Assembly (NCBI RefSeq): GCF_019048065.1 | Contig: NZ_CP077292.1 | Span: 24,903 to 88,902, forward strand | DNA length: 64,000 nt | Source of the DNA: Citrobacter farmeri | GTDB taxonomy: Bacteria > Pseudomonadota > Gammaproteobacteria > Enterobacterales > Enterobacteriaceae | Reading direction: 5' to 3' | Shown here: positions 43,502-54,287 of the stretch, piece after piece | How the letters are laid out: the number at the start of each line of letters is the position of its first letter | Position numbering within the stretch: position 1 is the stretch's first letter | Notes under the pieces: model-generated | What the model saw: the letters and a program-made list of their open reading frames with translations, nothing else | Databases searched by the model: none | Told to the model about the DNA's origin: nothing | Position numbers and translations under genes: made by a program

Positions 43502-44062
43502 TTATTTGGGGGTTGCGGAGAGCAGTTTTTTCACTTTTGACAAACTACTCACCACCGCAGGTGTCATGTATCGGGATAAAGAACCCTGTAAAAAAAGAGC
43601 ACTTACAATAAATGTCACAAACCATGAAAACCCCATACCTGAGACAAAACTCTCTCCAACCCACAGCAAAATCACTCCAACTATGAAATTTGTGAACAGG
43701 AGAAAAACACTATAGAAGTGGATCTTTTTCTCAATTAACCCAATTAAAACCGACCGATTTCTTATCTCGTTGCCTAATGCGATTTTCATGCAGACAAAAT
43801 TATAGGATGACATTAAAAAAACAAGACTAAAAAAAACATTTGAACCAAGAGCTATCACCAATGTATCAAAATAATGATATCCCCCTCGCCCAGTATTTAT
43901 AAACACATCGGTAGCAATAAAAAATAGCTGGATAGCGTAAACAATAACTAACTTACTGAAAATAACTTTTAGAATCTGGCTATTAGATGGAATCTCATAG
44001 TCTCGATTCTTAAGCTCATCAAGAACATATGCAGCATCCTTTTCCAGTTCTGAGCGCTTCAT
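43502..44062 (-). CDS. traS: TraS-like inner-membrane entry-exclusion protein
   Basis: This 186-residue protein has four hydrophobic segments ([66 protein letters not shown]). It stands between traG and traT, the place of traS in F. Sequence of TraS varies strongly between plasmids because it must match its own TraG, so the call rests on position, size and topology. AGGGAAAG lies before the ATG. Confidence 0.72.
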   Translation of the reverse strand: MKRSELEKDAAYVLDELKNRDYEIPSNSQILKVIFSKLVIVYAIQLFFIATDVFINTGRGGYHYFDTLVIALGSNVFFSLVFLMSSYNFVCMKIALGNEIRNRSVLIGLIEKKIHFYSVFLLFTNFIVGVILLWVGESFVSGMGFSWFVTFIVSALFLQGSLSRYMTPAVVSSLSKVKKLLSATPK

Positions 44063-44073
44063 CTTTCCCTCTC

Positions 44074-46971
44074 TTACTCTTTATTAAACTTATCCTGCAA
44101 TTCATCCTTGATTCTGTTCAAATCATTCCTTCCAATGCTATTGTCTCCAATCTTATCACTTTGCCTTTTTTCTTCCGCGATCTTAGCTTCATTAAAGTTT
44201 TTATTACCCTGATCATGTTCATTCTGCAAGCGATTGTAATCCGTCCTGGCAGAATTACCGGATGAGTTCACAGAATTTTTATCATTATCGACCTGAGATT
44301 CAGCACTACCACGGCGATGTTGTACATCAGCACCAATCTCTCCACTTTGTTTCACTCCATTCGCGCTGGCCAGAGATTCCATGTTGCCCAACTGCTTAGC
44401 GTGTTCCCCCTGAAGATCAACGTGACCTGATGATGCACCAACACTACCAATTCCCTCACCGGTACGACCTTTATTTTGCTCAAATTCCTGCAGCAATTGT
44501 GGTTTCATGCGATCTTCCACAAATTCCTGTACCAGCCTGTCACGTTCTGCACGCACCTCAGGGCTGGCAGTATCTGACAATAGTTTATCAGCTTCACCCG
44601 GGCGTTTACTGATGACATAACCGACAAACTCCTGAGAGTAGTTCTGGTTAATGTTGGCACTGTTATTTTCTGCATAACTGGCCAACTGAGAGTATTCATG
44701 ACTACGGGTAACCGCATCGTTAAACTGCGATGCCTGGCTTTGCAAACTGGAGAATATTGAAGACAGTTGGTTAGCAAGGGATGATGATGCATTGTCGGTA
44801 TGACTGCCGCTGTCCGTCACGCGGGTAGACGTCACAACGTCCATTGCGTCGCGGAAATCCTTCAGTTCCTGCGCACTGAAACCTTTGCTTGTACCACCCT
44901 GATGGGTCAAGTCGGAACTGGTGCCATGCGAAGAACCACTCCTGCCGGTATACTCTGCCTTCAGGTGCCCCTCTCCCGAGACTTTCATACCGGTAGCCAG
45001 TCCGGCAACTTTACCCAGAACCTGTCGATCGGAATCGAAAGAAATCTGAGCACTTCCGCCTGCTCCGGCACTCATATCCTGACTCTTGGTTGCCGCCGCC
45101 CGAATCCCTTCCGCCAGTGTGGTATTTTCATCCCGGGCATAGCGGGAACCAATAGACTGAATGGTGTTCAGCGCTTTGGTCAGATTGCTGCTGGCAGAGG
45201 CATCGCTGCCTGTCACCGTGGTGTCGCTGTTTCCCCTCTGCTGGCTCCACTGACTCATCTGCGAGGTGGCCAGGCTGGAGGTATGCGACAGACTATTGCT
45301 GAGGCTCTGCGCTTCGCTCAAGGCATCACGTTGCTGCTGCTGCCAACTGCTGGATGCAGTTTTACCCAGCGCAATATCGACCGGTAATTTTGAAATTGCT
45401 TCCGTGGTGTTGTAGACCGACTGCCCGGACGACGTCAGGGTTTTCGTCGCCCCGCTCTCCAACTGACTGGTCATGTGCCCTTCACGATGGCTGTAGTTGG
45501 TGTCCCACTTGTTACCCTGCACATTTCCGGTCGTCATATTGTTATAGGACCAGTTACCGTCGACAGCCTGAGACGACGATTGTGTGGAGGCAGACTGCAG
45601 GGTCTGTCCCAGATAGTTCCCCGCCTGTGACACCACCTGTCCCAGTCCTTTCACCATCCCCCAGGCGATAAACGGGATGGACAGCGCCAGCCAGCCTGCT
45701 GTGGTGCCGATATCTGAATAGGTATTCTGCACCTGGTCAAAGGTAGCCAGCGTCACCGCCGTCCCGTTGAGTTTACCCTGCAGATAAAAGTTCATCGCAT
45801 GGTTCAGGATGGAGAACAGAATGGGCCACATCTGCAGGTAGGCAATGGTGTAAACATAGCCTTTAATAATGGTCCAGGACAGGGAACTCACCACGGCCAG
45901 AACAATCAGCACCGGGAACAGCGCCATTGTCATGCCCAGCAGGACGCTGTGCATCACCGGCAGCGTGTTGGCTGCAATGGATGCACTGGTTGCCTGCGAC
46001 AGGCGCATTTTTGCCATCGATGTCTGCGTGGCGGTGTTCACGAGCCCAGCGGTATCACCATTCTGTGCCGAGAAGCTCTCCAGACCACTGCGCAGGCCAT
46101 TCATCACCACGTTCTTGCGGATGATTTCGGTGGAGGTCATGGAGTTACCGTGAAAATAGTTATAGCTGTCACCCAGCATTTCAGTGAACAGTGCCGTACT
46201 GGCGCCATTCGTCGGACCAAACACCTGGTTTGTAAATCCATGCATCCGGTTCAGCATCTGCTGCAGGAACGGATATTTGTTGGCGCCACTGATATCCCCC
46301 GAGTCAGTATTGATTTTTACCGTTGCCTCCTGGCAGGTCAGAAAGCGGCGATTTTTGTCATACAGACCACGCAGCAGGCTGGGCTGGCTGAATATCAGCG
46401 CATACGGATCGGTGGCATTCATCAGGTCGCCAATGCTGTACTTATTGTTCAGCATAATGTCACCCACCACGCAGTTATGAACGTAATCAGAGAACATGCG
46501 CTGAATTTCCGGCTCAGAGAACCGGAAATCACTGCTCCCCGCCGCCAGCTGCGCGCCGAACAGCATCCCGGTTTTGCTGTAAGTCAGCGCGTCCGGGCGG
46601 GCAAACACAAAATCGTAAACCTGCGCCATTCCGGCACCGATACGGGTAATAAGGCTTGCAGGGGCCGCGAGCCCGGTAGGGACGTTGTCCACCTGATAAA
46701 TTGCTGCAGGCTCAGACAGATCGATTATCTGCACATCCCGCTTATCCCCGATAAGAACGGCAATAACGAGGACATAAAACCCGGCCCATTTGACCAGGTC
46801 CATAATGTTCCGGGTACGGATGTAGGTCGCCGCCCCGACAATCACCGACACGGAAGTGGCGATAGTAATCAGTGCATCACCGGCACTGCTGTTAAAAAAT
46901 GCCGCCACGCCGTTCAGCGTATCCTGGAACCACGCCCCGCCTGCCACGGTATAAATCGTATCAACGGCCAT
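44074..46971 (-). CDS. traG: TraG mating-pair stabilisation protein
   Basis: The 965-residue protein (F 938) has an N-terminal half with several membrane segments ([56 protein letters not shown]). A long periplasmic C-terminal half rich in Ser/Gln/Asn follows, with a charged helical end. In F the N-terminal part works in pilus assembly. The C-terminal part contacts the recipient and is the partner recognised by TraS. It ends 12 bases before traS. Confidence 0.94.
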   Translation of the reverse strand: MAVDTIYTVAGGAWFQDTLNGVAAFFNSSAGDALITIATSVSVIVGAATYIRTRNIMDLVKWAGFYVLVIAVLIGDKRDVQIIDLSEPAAIYQVDNVPTGLAAPASLITRIGAGMAQVYDFVFARPDALTYSKTGMLFGAQLAAGSSDFRFSEPEIQRMFSDYVHNCVVGDIMLNNKYSIGDLMNATDPYALIFSQPSLLRGLYDKNRRFLTCQEATVKINTDSGDISGANKYPFLQQMLNRMHGFTNQVFGPTNGASTALFTEMLGDSYNYFHGNSMTSTEIIRKNVVMNGLRSGLESFSAQNGDTAGLVNTATQTSMAKMRLSQATSASIAANTLPVMHSVLLGMTMALFPVLIVLAVVSSLSWTIIKGYVYTIAYLQMWPILFSILNHAMNFYLQGKLNGTAVTLATFDQVQNTYSDIGTTAGWLALSIPFIAWGMVKGLGQVVSQAGNYLGQTLQSASTQSSSQAVDGNWSYNNMTTGNVQGNKWDTNYSHREGHMTSQLESGATKTLTSSGQSVYNTTEAISKLPVDIALGKTASSSWQQQQRDALSEAQSLSNSLSHTSSLATSQMSQWSQQRGNSDTTVTGSDASASSNLTKALNTIQSIGSRYARDENTTLAEGIRAAATKSQDMSAGAGGSAQISFDSDRQVLGKVAGLATGMKVSGEGHLKAEYTGRSGSSHGTSSDLTHQGGTSKGFSAQELKDFRDAMDVVTSTRVTDSGSHTDNASSSLANQLSSIFSSLQSQASQFNDAVTRSHEYSQLASYAENNSANINQNYSQEFVGYVISKRPGEADKLLSDTASPEVRAERDRLVQEFVEDRMKPQLLQEFEQNKGRTGEGIGSVGASSGHVDLQGEHAKQLGNMESLASANGVKQSGEIGADVQHRRGSAESQVDNDKNSVNSSGNSARTDYNRLQNEHDQGNKNFNEAKIAEEKRQSDKIGDNSIGRNDLNRIKDELQDKFNKE

Positions 46972-46972
46972 A

Positions 46973-48334
46973 TTAATTCACCCTGCTGAACTGGTAGTTA
47001 CCCAGCACACGGTCGCTCATCCTGGAGGAGACCTGCTGGCGGATAAAACGGATTTGCTGCTGCGCGGAGATAAGGGCGTCTTCCTTAATCTGTACCTCCA
47101 TACGCAGCGAGTTAAGGGCCTGTCTGGCATCGGACAGGCTATTTTTCAGCTCCTTCATGTTGGCGCCCGGGTAATCTTTGGTGGCAAGCGATCCGTTAAC
47201 CACCTTCATCACGGCTTCCAGATACTGCAGATAAATATCGACCGCGATGTAATCCGTCAGCTGAGCAAACAGGGACTGCGAGACGCTCAGTGACGACTGG
47301 TCAACAATCCAGGAGAGGATGGGGATGGAGGTACTGTTGATGAACTGCTTTTCTTTTTCCGTCAGCGGCGTGTCGGTAATGGCCTTGTTCTCAATGCTGG
47401 TCAGCATATCCTGCACCATCTTAATGAGGGATTTGTCCGGAGAAATCGTCACATTATTCAGGGTCGGTGACAGACATTTGCTCTGGTTATCGCAGACGTA
47501 TACTTTCGCGCTGCCGCCGCTCATCATTGCGGTCAGCAGACTGCGGTCTGACGCCATCGACGACAGAATGCGTACTTCGCCGTTGCTGCCAAAAATCACC
47601 GAGCCACTGATACTCATGGCAAACTGTCGCAACTCTGCATTGCTGCTGAGCGCGCTGTTGCCCAGCGCATCCCACATCAGGTTGATGTCCTTCAGCACCT
47701 GGTCTTTCTCCGCACCGGTCGCTTTTTCTGCGACAGAACCGTATTTTCCCCCTGAGGTGCAGCCCTGGCGGGATGCCACCCAGTCCGAGAACATACTTTT
47801 CTGCCCACCCACAGACTGGCAGACGTTCTGCTGGCTTTCCCCCCACAGCGACGCCACGCTGTCAACCATCGCCTTCGCCGCCTGACAGCTGGACATATTG
47901 AAGCGGTTCATGTCAGCGGCCATCTTCTGCAGAAAATCCTTCGCTGCTTTCAGCTCCGGCACCGTGGTTTCCAGGGCAAGGTCGAAAAAGTAGCCTGCCG
48001 CATTGGCCATTGTCTGTTTCACAAACGCCATAATCTGGTCAGAGTTAATAAAGGAGAACGCCCCCAGATACACATCAATCCCTCCGCATCCGGCGTTGAT
48101 GGACGGCAGGCTGATGGAAATTAGCTGGATATTCTTGTTGCCGGTGCGGGCATAGAAAGAGCCCCCTGACACGTAGCGTGCTGCCTGCCCTTGCCAGGCT
48201 TTTGCCGAGGTGGTATTGCTGGCATAACTCATGTCATTAAAGAACGAGTTCATATCATCCTGCAGCGCGGCCTGTGCCGTTCCTGCACTGTACAGGCCGA
48301 GCGCCAGTGCCAGGCAAAGCGATTTCAGTCGCAT
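46973..48334 (-). CDS. traH: TraH pilus assembly protein
   Basis: The 453-residue protein (F 458) has a signal peptide cut after AQA (residue 22). The sequence DDMNSFFNDMSYASNTTSAKAWQGQAARYVSGGSFYAR is the TraH start. Cys pairs (SSCQAAK, QNVCQSVGG, ASRQGCTSG) suggest disulphides. A C-terminal coiled coil covers the last 60 residues (KNSLSDARQALNSLRMEVQI). It works with TraF and TrbB in the periplasm at the outer-membrane core. One base separates it from traG. Confidence 0.95.
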   Translation of the reverse strand: MRLKSLCLALALGLYSAGTAQAALQDDMNSFFNDMSYASNTTSAKAWQGQAARYVSGGSFYARTGNKNIQLISISLPSINAGCGGIDVYLGAFSFINSDQIMAFVKQTMANAAGYFFDLALETTVPELKAAKDFLQKMAADMNRFNMSSCQAAKAMVDSVASLWGESQQNVCQSVGGQKSMFSDWVASRQGCTSGGKYGSVAEKATGAEKDQVLKDINLMWDALGNSALSSNAELRQFAMSISGSVIFGSNGEVRILSSMASDRSLLTAMMSGGSAKVYVCDNQSKCLSPTLNNVTISPDKSLIKMVQDMLTSIENKAITDTPLTEKEKQFINSTSIPILSWIVDQSSLSVSQSLFAQLTDYIAVDIYLQYLEAVMKVVNGSLATKDYPGANMKELKNSLSDARQALNSLRMEVQIKEDALISAQQQIRFIRQQVSSRMSDRVLGNYQFSRVN

Positions 48335-48336
48335 AA

Positions 48337-48945
48337 TCAGTGTCCCTGTGAAGTGTGTTGAGTGCTTTTCCCTGACTGCCGGTCCAGTGCCATACGCAGC
48401 ACATCATTAAGACGGCTGCGGAACTCGCCGGACTCTGTCGCCCCCTGCAGCAGCGGCCAGGTTTCCATCGTGTTGACGTTGGTCAGAAAGGTGGTTGGAG
48501 TGGCCACCGGCAGGCCGCTCTGGAAATATTCCACCATCACATCCGGTGTTGCCGGCAGGACATCGGGAAATTCAGCATCGCCCTTTCCGTCCAGGCTGAT
48601 GGGGAAGACGTCAAGACCGGTCTGCTGTGAAAACGCCTTCAGAACCGGAGCGAACTGGCGGCAGTACTGACAGGTCGACTGCATGAACAGCACCACTTTC
48701 CAGTCCCGCAGATCCACTTTCCGTCCGTCACTCAGCACATACCAGACGGGTCCTGTATCCTGAGCAGCAGGGGCTGTAGTTGCTGGCACTCGGCTTTCCG
48801 GCTGGCTGAGAGCGTCCATCGCAGGGGCGCTGCGTCCCGTTTTTCCGGCTTCGAGAGCGCGAATTTCATCCAGTGTGCCGGCCTGCAGACAGCCGGACAG
48901 CATCGCCGCCATCAGAATGGCGGTCCTTAATACATCAGTAAGCAT
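48337..48945 (-). CDS. trbB: TrbB thioredoxin-like disulphide isomerase
   Basis: The 202-residue exported protein has a signal peptide (MLTDVLRTAILMAAMLSGCLQA) and a thioredoxin fold with active site MQSTCQYCRQFAP (CxxC) at about residues 91-94. The cis-Pro region is LPVATPTTFL. F TrbB has a similar role as a DsbC-like isomerase for the Cys-rich Tra proteins (TraH, TraN, TraU). It lies directly after traF. In F, traQ and trbA sit between trbB and traF, but they are absent here. Confidence 0.88.
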   Translation of the reverse strand: MLTDVLRTAILMAAMLSGCLQAGTLDEIRALEAGKTGRSAPAMDALSQPESRVPATTAPAAQDTGPVWYVLSDGRKVDLRDWKVVLFMQSTCQYCRQFAPVLKAFSQQTGLDVFPISLDGKGDAEFPDVLPATPDVMVEYFQSGLPVATPTTFLTNVNTMETWPLLQGATESGEFRSRLNDVLRMALDRQSGKSTQHTSQGH

Positions 48946-48969
48946 GATTACCTCAAAAGACGGGAGTTA

Positions 48970-49749
48970 TCAGTAAGTGGGCGCAAAGTGGGTCAGGACG
49001 CTGACCATCTGTCGGTCCAGATCGTCGTGGCTCATAAAACCCCATGCCAGCGGTTGCCACTGGTGCGTTTTCGGGTCAACCAGGAACGTGGCCGGGAAAT
49101 GCATGACGCGCATCTGTTCTGCCTGACCACTGTCGGGACGGCTCTGTGGTAACTGGTCGCTGATTTTGCCGTCCACGCTGACGGCCATCAGGCTGATCCC
49201 CCTGTCCTCACAAAAAGCGCGTATCACCCCGGCCATCAGGTTGTCGACAGCATTGTTTCCCCGGTAGAAGAAGAACAGACCATAACGCTGCGCCACCTGA
49301 CTGATAACTGCACTCTGGACCTTTTTCTCTTCCGTCAGGCGGGCTTCCACGGTGCTGTTGTAATGGCTGCGTTTGACGTTATAGTCCAGCTCCGGATATT
49401 TCAGTCGCGCCAGTTTTGCCGTCTGGGTGAAGTCCGTTGCCCGGTCAGTCCAGAAGTTTTGCAGGGTCATAAAGCGGCGGAAGTTCTCTGCCGACGGATA
49501 CAGGATGGCAGTGTCCAGCGCTTCACGGGTTGCCTGCTGTAGCACCTTTTTCTGCTCTGATGGCGTCATACCGGACAGGCGCTCCTGACGCGATGGCGCC
49601 AGCGCAGGTTCGGGCTCAGCCTCTTCAGCGCTGGGGTTGTACCACTGCCATCCCTCTTCCCGGGCATAGTCAGGAGCCAGCACCTCCTCGGGAGCAGCAT
49701 GCAGCGATGCTGACATCATCAGGGCAAGCGCACCGGCAAGACATCTCAT
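48970..49749 (-). CDS. traF: TraF pilus assembly protein (thioredoxin fold)
   Basis: The 259-residue protein (F 257) has a signal peptide cut after LHA (residue 18). The thioredoxin-like C-terminal domain YGLFFFYRGNNAVDNLMAGVIRAFC has no CxxC, as in F TraF. A cis-Pro-like FPATFLVDPKTHQWQPLAWGFM is present. It works with TraH and TraU in pilus assembly. The ATG overlaps the stop of traN. Confidence 0.94.
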   Translation of the reverse strand: MRCLAGALALMMSASLHAAPEEVLAPDYAREEGWQWYNPSAEEAEPEPALAPSRQERLSGMTPSEQKKVLQQATREALDTAILYPSAENFRRFMTLQNFWTDRATDFTQTAKLARLKYPELDYNVKRSHYNSTVEARLTEEKKVQSAVISQVAQRYGLFFFYRGNNAVDNLMAGVIRAFCEDRGISLMAVSVDGKISDQLPQSRPDSGQAEQMRVMHFPATFLVDPKTHQWQPLAWGFMSHDDLDRQMVSVLTHFAPTY

Positions 49750-51563
49750 GGTACGTTCTCCTGCATTTTTTCCGCGATGATGTCCTGCGCTTTCTTCAGC
49801 AACGCCTGGTCTTCCGGAATGTCACTGCCGGCGTCAAGGTCACTGTAAAAGTCGCTGAAGTTCATCACGCCAAAATCGAGACTCTGCAGTTCATCAACCG
49901 TGATCCCCCTGCAGTCCGGTGATTTACCCTTCCCAAAGCTGATACCCAACTGGTCACGACGCCCCTGCTCCTGGACAATACGGGCAAGTTTGGAGTCAAA
50001 CTGGCAGTAACCCCTTTTTTTCTCCAGACACACACCCAGAACATCTTTGCTGCAGTACTCTCCTACATAAACTGTCAGTTTCTTGTCTTTCGCCTTACCC
50101 AGCGCTTTCTCATCGCTGCTGCAACTGGAAAGTCCGACATCCTGGCCCCATCCGGAATCTTTACAGCAGTTGTTAAAGCCCACCGCCATTTTCTTGCAGG
50201 ACTTCGCCTCCCCCGTGAAGGCCCGGACGTTCTCGCCATTGAGTTCAGCCACATCTTTGCCTGCTGCCGCGACCGCCGCCAGGGCAGATACAGCCTGACC
50301 AAACATGTTGCTGGTTCCGGTCTGTCCCTGTGCGCAACTGCCGTCTTTACAGAAGAACTCCCCCCCACAAATCTGTCCGTTACCCGTTTTTTTCCGCTCA
50401 CAGGAATACGTTACCTGCTGGCTGACACAAAACCCGTCAACCGTGTCGGCACACTGACTTCGGGTTACTGTGCAGGCTTTGTCCTTCATGTACTCACCAC
50501 AGGTGCCTTCCGTTTCAACCTGAGTCAGATACGTGTCCTTCCACTTCCAGCAGGACTGATACATGCTCAGCGTCTGCCCCCCCACCACGATGGTACGGGT
50601 TCCTCCTGGCTCCACACACTGCGACCCCGTCATGGCACCTTCAGTCTTACTGAACGGGCAGCTTTCAGACCATGTCACTTTGGGTATATAGGTATTCTTT
50701 TTGACCCGAAGGACAAAACGAAGATCCAGCTGAGTATGTCTTTTGAATGTTATTGAGCCCGTTTTTCTGGGGTGACGTGACTCAAACGGGACACCGGCTG
50801 TTAACGTGGCCGGAGAGGGTTTGAACGCAACATTGGTTGCCGAGCTTTTTGAGTTCCAGGTAATATTGTTCCCCAGAACAGAAATCGTCATTGAGGGGTT
50901 GCTCCCGGGCAGAAGACTTTTTGGGTAACTGTAGTATGCGGCCGTAATTTCTCCGCTGATTTGTGGTGTTACCGTCACCACCATATTGCCATTCACTTCC
51001 CGGGATGGCAGATCGTACAGTTTATACACCACCTCCCTGACCTCCCATGTTGTACTGCCCTCATACCCCAGCGTGGCTGTACGGGTACAGTACTGCTCTA
51101 TCTTTGTATCCCGCAGACACTGGTGCGTTGTGATTTCGGTAAAGCTCGCCGGCTGGTCCACGCAGCCATTAAATCCACCGCCAGTGATGGTTTCGGCTTT
51201 CGCCTGCATATTCAGGCCTTCAGCGATAAAAGGCGCATCCAGTGACGGTTTGTTGTCTGCCGGGGTGTTCAGAATGGACTCAGTGATGGTCTTTCCGGCT
51301 TCTGAACTGTTCATTGTGGTTGATCCCGGTGATGTCATGTCCACACCGGATGAATTCACCCCACCGTAGTACCCGCTTTCTGAAGGAGACGTTGTGTAAC
51401 CGGGGATCACTTCAGCGGGTTTAAACCCCTGAATGGCATCAGCGCCCTGGCCTTTGTTTGCCTTCCCCTGCTGCATCCCCTGATTAAACTGGTCATTAGC
51501 GACCAGTGGCTGTGCGAGAAAGAGTGAGGCAAAAGCCATCGACAAAAAGTATTTCTGTTTCAT
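49746..51563 (-). CDS. traN: TraN mating-pair stabilisation adhesin
   Basis: The 605-residue outer-membrane protein (F 602) is rich in Cys. A signal peptide ends after LVA. The N-terminal third is Gly/Ser/Asn-rich. The central variable domain (about residues 165-270) decides which recipient porin is recognised; here it includes YYSYPKSLLPGSNPSMTISV and differs from F as I recall it. The C-terminal Cys-rich domain has QVTYSCERKKTGNGQICGG and CCKDSGWGQDVGLSSC. It stabilises mating pairs through OmpA/OmpK36/OmpW-type receptors; which receptor applies cannot be told from sequence. Confidence 0.93.
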   Translation of the reverse strand: MKQKYFLSMAFASLFLAQPLVANDQFNQGMQQGKANKGQGADAIQGFKPAEVIPGYTTSPSESGYYGGVNSSGVDMTSPGSTTMNSSEAGKTITESILNTPADNKPSLDAPFIAEGLNMQAKAETITGGGFNGCVDQPASFTEITTHQCLRDTKIEQYCTRTATLGYEGSTTWEVREVVYKLYDLPSREVNGNMVVTVTPQISGEITAAYYSYPKSLLPGSNPSMTISVLGNNITWNSKSSATNVAFKPSPATLTAGVPFESRHPRKTGSITFKRHTQLDLRFVLRVKKNTYIPKVTWSESCPFSKTEGAMTGSQCVEPGGTRTIVVGGQTLSMYQSCWKWKDTYLTQVETEGTCGEYMKDKACTVTRSQCADTVDGFCVSQQVTYSCERKKTGNGQICGGEFFCKDGSCAQGQTGTSNMFGQAVSALAAVAAAGKDVAELNGENVRAFTGEAKSCKKMAVGFNNCCKDSGWGQDVGLSSCSSDEKALGKAKDKKLTVYVGEYCSKDVLGVCLEKKRGYCQFDSKLARIVQEQGRRDQLGISFGKGKSPDCRGITVDELQSLDFGVMNFSDFYSDLDAGSDIPEDQALLKKAQDIIAEKMQENVP

Positions 51564-52183
51564 CAGTTTGCCTCCTCGCCAAGCAGGTTTTTTGCAGTCC
51601 GGGCGCAGTCACCTTCTTCAGCCACTCGCTTCAGTGCCTGATGCAGCGTAAGGTCACCCTGAAGACGGTCAACTTTATCGCCCTGATTGCCACAGGCGAC
51701 AATCAGCACCGGTACGGCTGTGATGCCGTACTTACGGAATGTGGTCGGATCTATCTGCACACCGCCGGTATTGCTCTCTTTCACCAGCCCGGCGACGGCA
51801 TTCGCCGTTGCACGCATATCACCGTTCACCATCCCCCGGATCACCACCGGGATATTCAGTGCTGCGGCATCCTGAAGGCGCTGTTTCAGTTCATCTGGCG
51901 GCATCGAGAAGGAGACAAAGACCATCGCCGCATCCACGGGGCGCTCTCCGGGCTGCATGGTCTGCCGGAACTGTTGCGCCTGAGCGTCAAGGAACATCTG
52001 GTCCTGCGGAGCCGCCGGACGGGGCTGTTTCAGAAAATCAGGTGTCTGCAGAGACTGAAATCGTTGACGGTCCAGCTTCAGTTGTTCCTGAATAAACTGG
52101 CGATTATCAGTGTGATCAGTTGCCAGAACCGGGCCTGTGGTTAACAGAACTGCCAGGAAAAACAGTGTTTTGTATACAAACAT
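51563..52183 (-). CDS. trbC: TrbC pilus assembly protein
   Basis: The product has 206 residues from ATG 52183, which has AAGGAGC before it; the longer frame to 52408 overlaps traU and is rejected. A signal peptide ends near VLA. The C-terminal domain has a degenerate thioredoxin fold typical of TrbC_Ftype (PDELKQRLQDAAALNIPVVIRG, TTFRKYGITAVPVLIVACGNQGD). It works with TraW. Confidence 0.92.
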   Translation of the reverse strand: MFVYKTLFFLAVLLTTGPVLATDHTDNRQFIQEQLKLDRQRFQSLQTPDFLKQPRPAAPQDQMFLDAQAQQFRQTMQPGERPVDAAMVFVSFSMPPDELKQRLQDAAALNIPVVIRGMVNGDMRATANAVAGLVKESNTGGVQIDPTTFRKYGITAVPVLIVACGNQGDKVDRLQGDLTLHQALKRVAEEGDCARTAKNLLGEEAN

Positions 52184-52193
52184 ACTGTGCTCC

Positions 52194-53195
52194 TTAAAGG
52201 TAAACGCAGTTGCGTTTACGCCAGAAGAGATAGCCGAAGTTGCGCCGGTCATTGGGCATGTTTTTACCGGTTTCCCAGCGGGTGACGCTGCGGCCCAGTG
52301 GATGACACTGCCCGGCATCCGGGTACTTGTTGACGAGTTGATAACGCCAGCGGCTTTTCGGAATGATGGGGGACGGATATTCAAAGCAGACGGCAGTATC
52401 TGCACCAATCGTGTTCATGATCATGCCCTGCCGGTGAAGCTTGAAGGCCATGCGTTCACTGAGCAGCAGGGAGGTCTGCATCGGGCTGAATTCGTTCGAT
52501 ACCCAGCCGTTAAACGGGTACATGCTGCCCTGACTGCCAGCACACCAGAACAACGGATCCAGTGGCATATACACCAGACTTGCCACGGCATCCGCTGCGC
52601 AGGCTGCCTGTGCAATCACATTTGCGAACAGGATAGCTTCTGGCTGGATGATCATGCTCAGCGAACTGCTGTCCCACATCGGGTCAAGTTCAGACAGGTA
52701 ACCTATGTCCATGTCTCCACCCTGCAGACATCCCATCGATGTGATGATATTCAGCCAGTAGGTCAGCGGATATTTGTACCAGTGAACATGGTAGAACGCG
52801 CCGGGATTTGCCCTGTTCTCCTGTCCGCCGGTCCCCGTGCCGACATTCCCTACGTTGATATTGAAACCGCCCAGATTCACCATGCAGTAAGGAGAACGGG
52901 TCACATCCGTCAGGGCTACAGGTTCCCAGTAACCGATGGCCAGCCCCACACGGTAAAAAATCCCCATCGGACAGTACTGAATGGGCATCCCCGGATTCGG
53001 AGTGTCCGGTTGTCGCCCGTTAGCAACAGAGATGCTGCCAATTGAAATCGGAAAGATGCACTCCCAGCAGACATCGGTGATCGGGTTTACAAAACGGCCT
53101 TCGCACTCCACGGAAGCACTGGTCGTGACAGCCTGACCCGGGGATGACCAGGTGAAGACCAGAGCCAGAAAAAGCAGAACAAGCGTCTTATTCAT
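52194..53195 (-). CDS. traU: TraU mating channel protein
   Basis: The product has 333 residues from ATG 53195 (F 330), overlapping traW by eight bases. The signal peptide ends near GQA. It has many Cys: VECEGRFVNPITDVCWECIFP, then SPYCMVNLGGF and WCAGSQGSMYPFNG. TraU is needed more for DNA transfer than for pilus extension. It probably depends on TrbB for disulphides. Confidence 0.94.
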   Translation of the reverse strand: MNKTLVLLFLALVFTWSSPGQAVTTSASVECEGRFVNPITDVCWECIFPISIGSISVANGRQPDTPNPGMPIQYCPMGIFYRVGLAIGYWEPVALTDVTRSPYCMVNLGGFNINVGNVGTGTGGQENRANPGAFYHVHWYKYPLTYWLNIITSMGCLQGGDMDIGYLSELDPMWDSSSLSMIIQPEAILFANVIAQAACAADAVASLVYMPLDPLFWCAGSQGSMYPFNGWVSNEFSPMQTSLLLSERMAFKLHRQGMIMNTIGADTAVCFEYPSPIIPKSRWRYQLVNKYPDAGQCHPLGRSVTRWETGKNMPNDRRNFGYLFWRKRNCVYL

Positions 53196-53829
53196 GGGCA
53201 TCTCCGGGACCAGGGATGGCAAAGGTATCGACCCGAAGACGGAGGCGGTCTTCCGACAGCGTGACCCGTGCAGGGATAGCCGTCAGCGCAAACTTCTTAC
53301 TCAGTGTACCGTCCTGGTCGAAGTAAATACGTGTGTCCAGGGCTTTTGTGGCTTCGCGGATATCACCGTTAACCAGAATGACACGGTATGTCAGTGTTCC
53401 GGGCTTCTGTGCCTTCATCCATGCCATCTGATCCGGGTTATCTGCATCAATAAAGTAGAGCGTGTCGGTGAACGGGACGATATCCAGCGGGTTAATCACC
53501 TGCCCTTTACGGGCAAATACCCGTCCCTTATGGTCTTTCAGATCCTCGCTGACCGTCAGCGACGGAACGATGTAGTGCGTGGTGTTCTTCTGTGCCAGTG
53601 TCAGTCCTTCAACCGGCTTCGGGCGCAGGGTGTTCTCAATAACACGCTGTTTGAACGCTTCCTGCTCCCGGGCCATTTCGCCGCTGGCTTCCATCGCTTT
53701 CAGCCGGGTCTGAATGGTGGTGAGCATGTCCTGTTCTGCGATGGGGTACACCTCTCCCCACGTCCCCAGATTTTTTGCCTGAACCACGCCTGAAATCAGC
53801 AGCAGGGCCAGTAGCCCATGTTTTTTCAC
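53188..53829 (-). CDS. traW: TraW pilus assembly protein
   Basis: This 213-residue exported protein has a signal peptide cut near VQA (residue 18) followed by KNLGTWGEVYPIAEQDML, the family start. LYFIDADNPDQMAWMKA and RVILVNGDIREATKALDTRIYFDQDG match TraW. It acts with TrbC in the periplasm at the outer-membrane pore. It overlaps trbI by four bases. Confidence 0.94.
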   Translation of the reverse strand: MKKHGLLALLLISGVVQAKNLGTWGEVYPIAEQDMLTTIQTRLKAMEASGEMAREQEAFKQRVIENTLRPKPVEGLTLAQKNTTHYIVPSLTVSEDLKDHKGRVFARKGQVINPLDIVPFTDTLYFIDADNPDQMAWMKAQKPGTLTYRVILVNGDIREATKALDTRIYFDQDGTLSKKFALTAIPARVTLSEDRLRLRVDTFAIPGPGDAHE

Positions 53830-54287
53830 TGACCACCTCCGGAAGCCATTCGCTGTGCCACGCCGGACTGGATCTCATCAGTGATGTCGGACGCACCACT
53901 GACCACCGCTGGAGTAACCAGAATCAGGGCATCATGCCGTTCCTGGTAATCCTGTAGTTCTGTGATGAGCGTGCGCATAAACCGGTCTGTCAGGGCTTTT
54001 GTCTGTCCTTCATCCAGGGACTGTTCCCCTGCCTGGTCGGTGAAATGATCGATAGTGCCTTTCATGTCGAAGCTCACCACTGTCGGTGTCCGCCAGCTAA
54101 TCAGCAACGACGTGACGGCGGCGTTCATACACAGGATGGTGACAGCAACCAGTAACAGGTTACGCAGACAGCGACGGCGGCGTTGCTCTCGCCGGTGTCC
54201 CGCTGTGATGTTTACCCCCTTCTTTATGGCATCAGCACTGAGGGTGGATTCAGGTTGTTCAGGGGTAAGGTTTTGCTCTGTTGTCAT
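53826..54287 (-). CDS. trbI: TrbI inner-membrane pilus protein
   Basis: The 153-residue protein (F TrbI about 128) has one membrane span (NLLLVAVTILCMNAAVTSLLI) after a basic cytoplasmic segment. Its periplasmic part (SFDMKGTIDHFTDQ, LTDRFMRTLITELQDYQERHDALILVTPAVVSGASDITDEI) is TrbI-specific. In F it affects pilus retraction. The N-terminus here is longer. It overlaps traC. Confidence 0.9.
   Translation of the reverse strand: MTTEQNLTPEQPESTLSADAIKKGVNITAGHRREQRRRRCLRNLLLVAVTILCMNAAVTSLLISWRTPTVVSFDMKGTIDHFTDQAGEQSLDEGQTKALTDRFMRTLITELQDYQERHDALILVTPAVVSGASDITDEIQSGVAQRMASGGGQ

Noticed and set aside
45799..46989. 396-codon plus-strand frame inside traG
   Set aside because: His/Gln-rich composition typical of antisense frames; traG on the other strand is well supported.
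52137..53045. 302-codon plus-strand frame across traU and trbC
   Set aside because: Antisense to two conserved tra genes; no motif seen.
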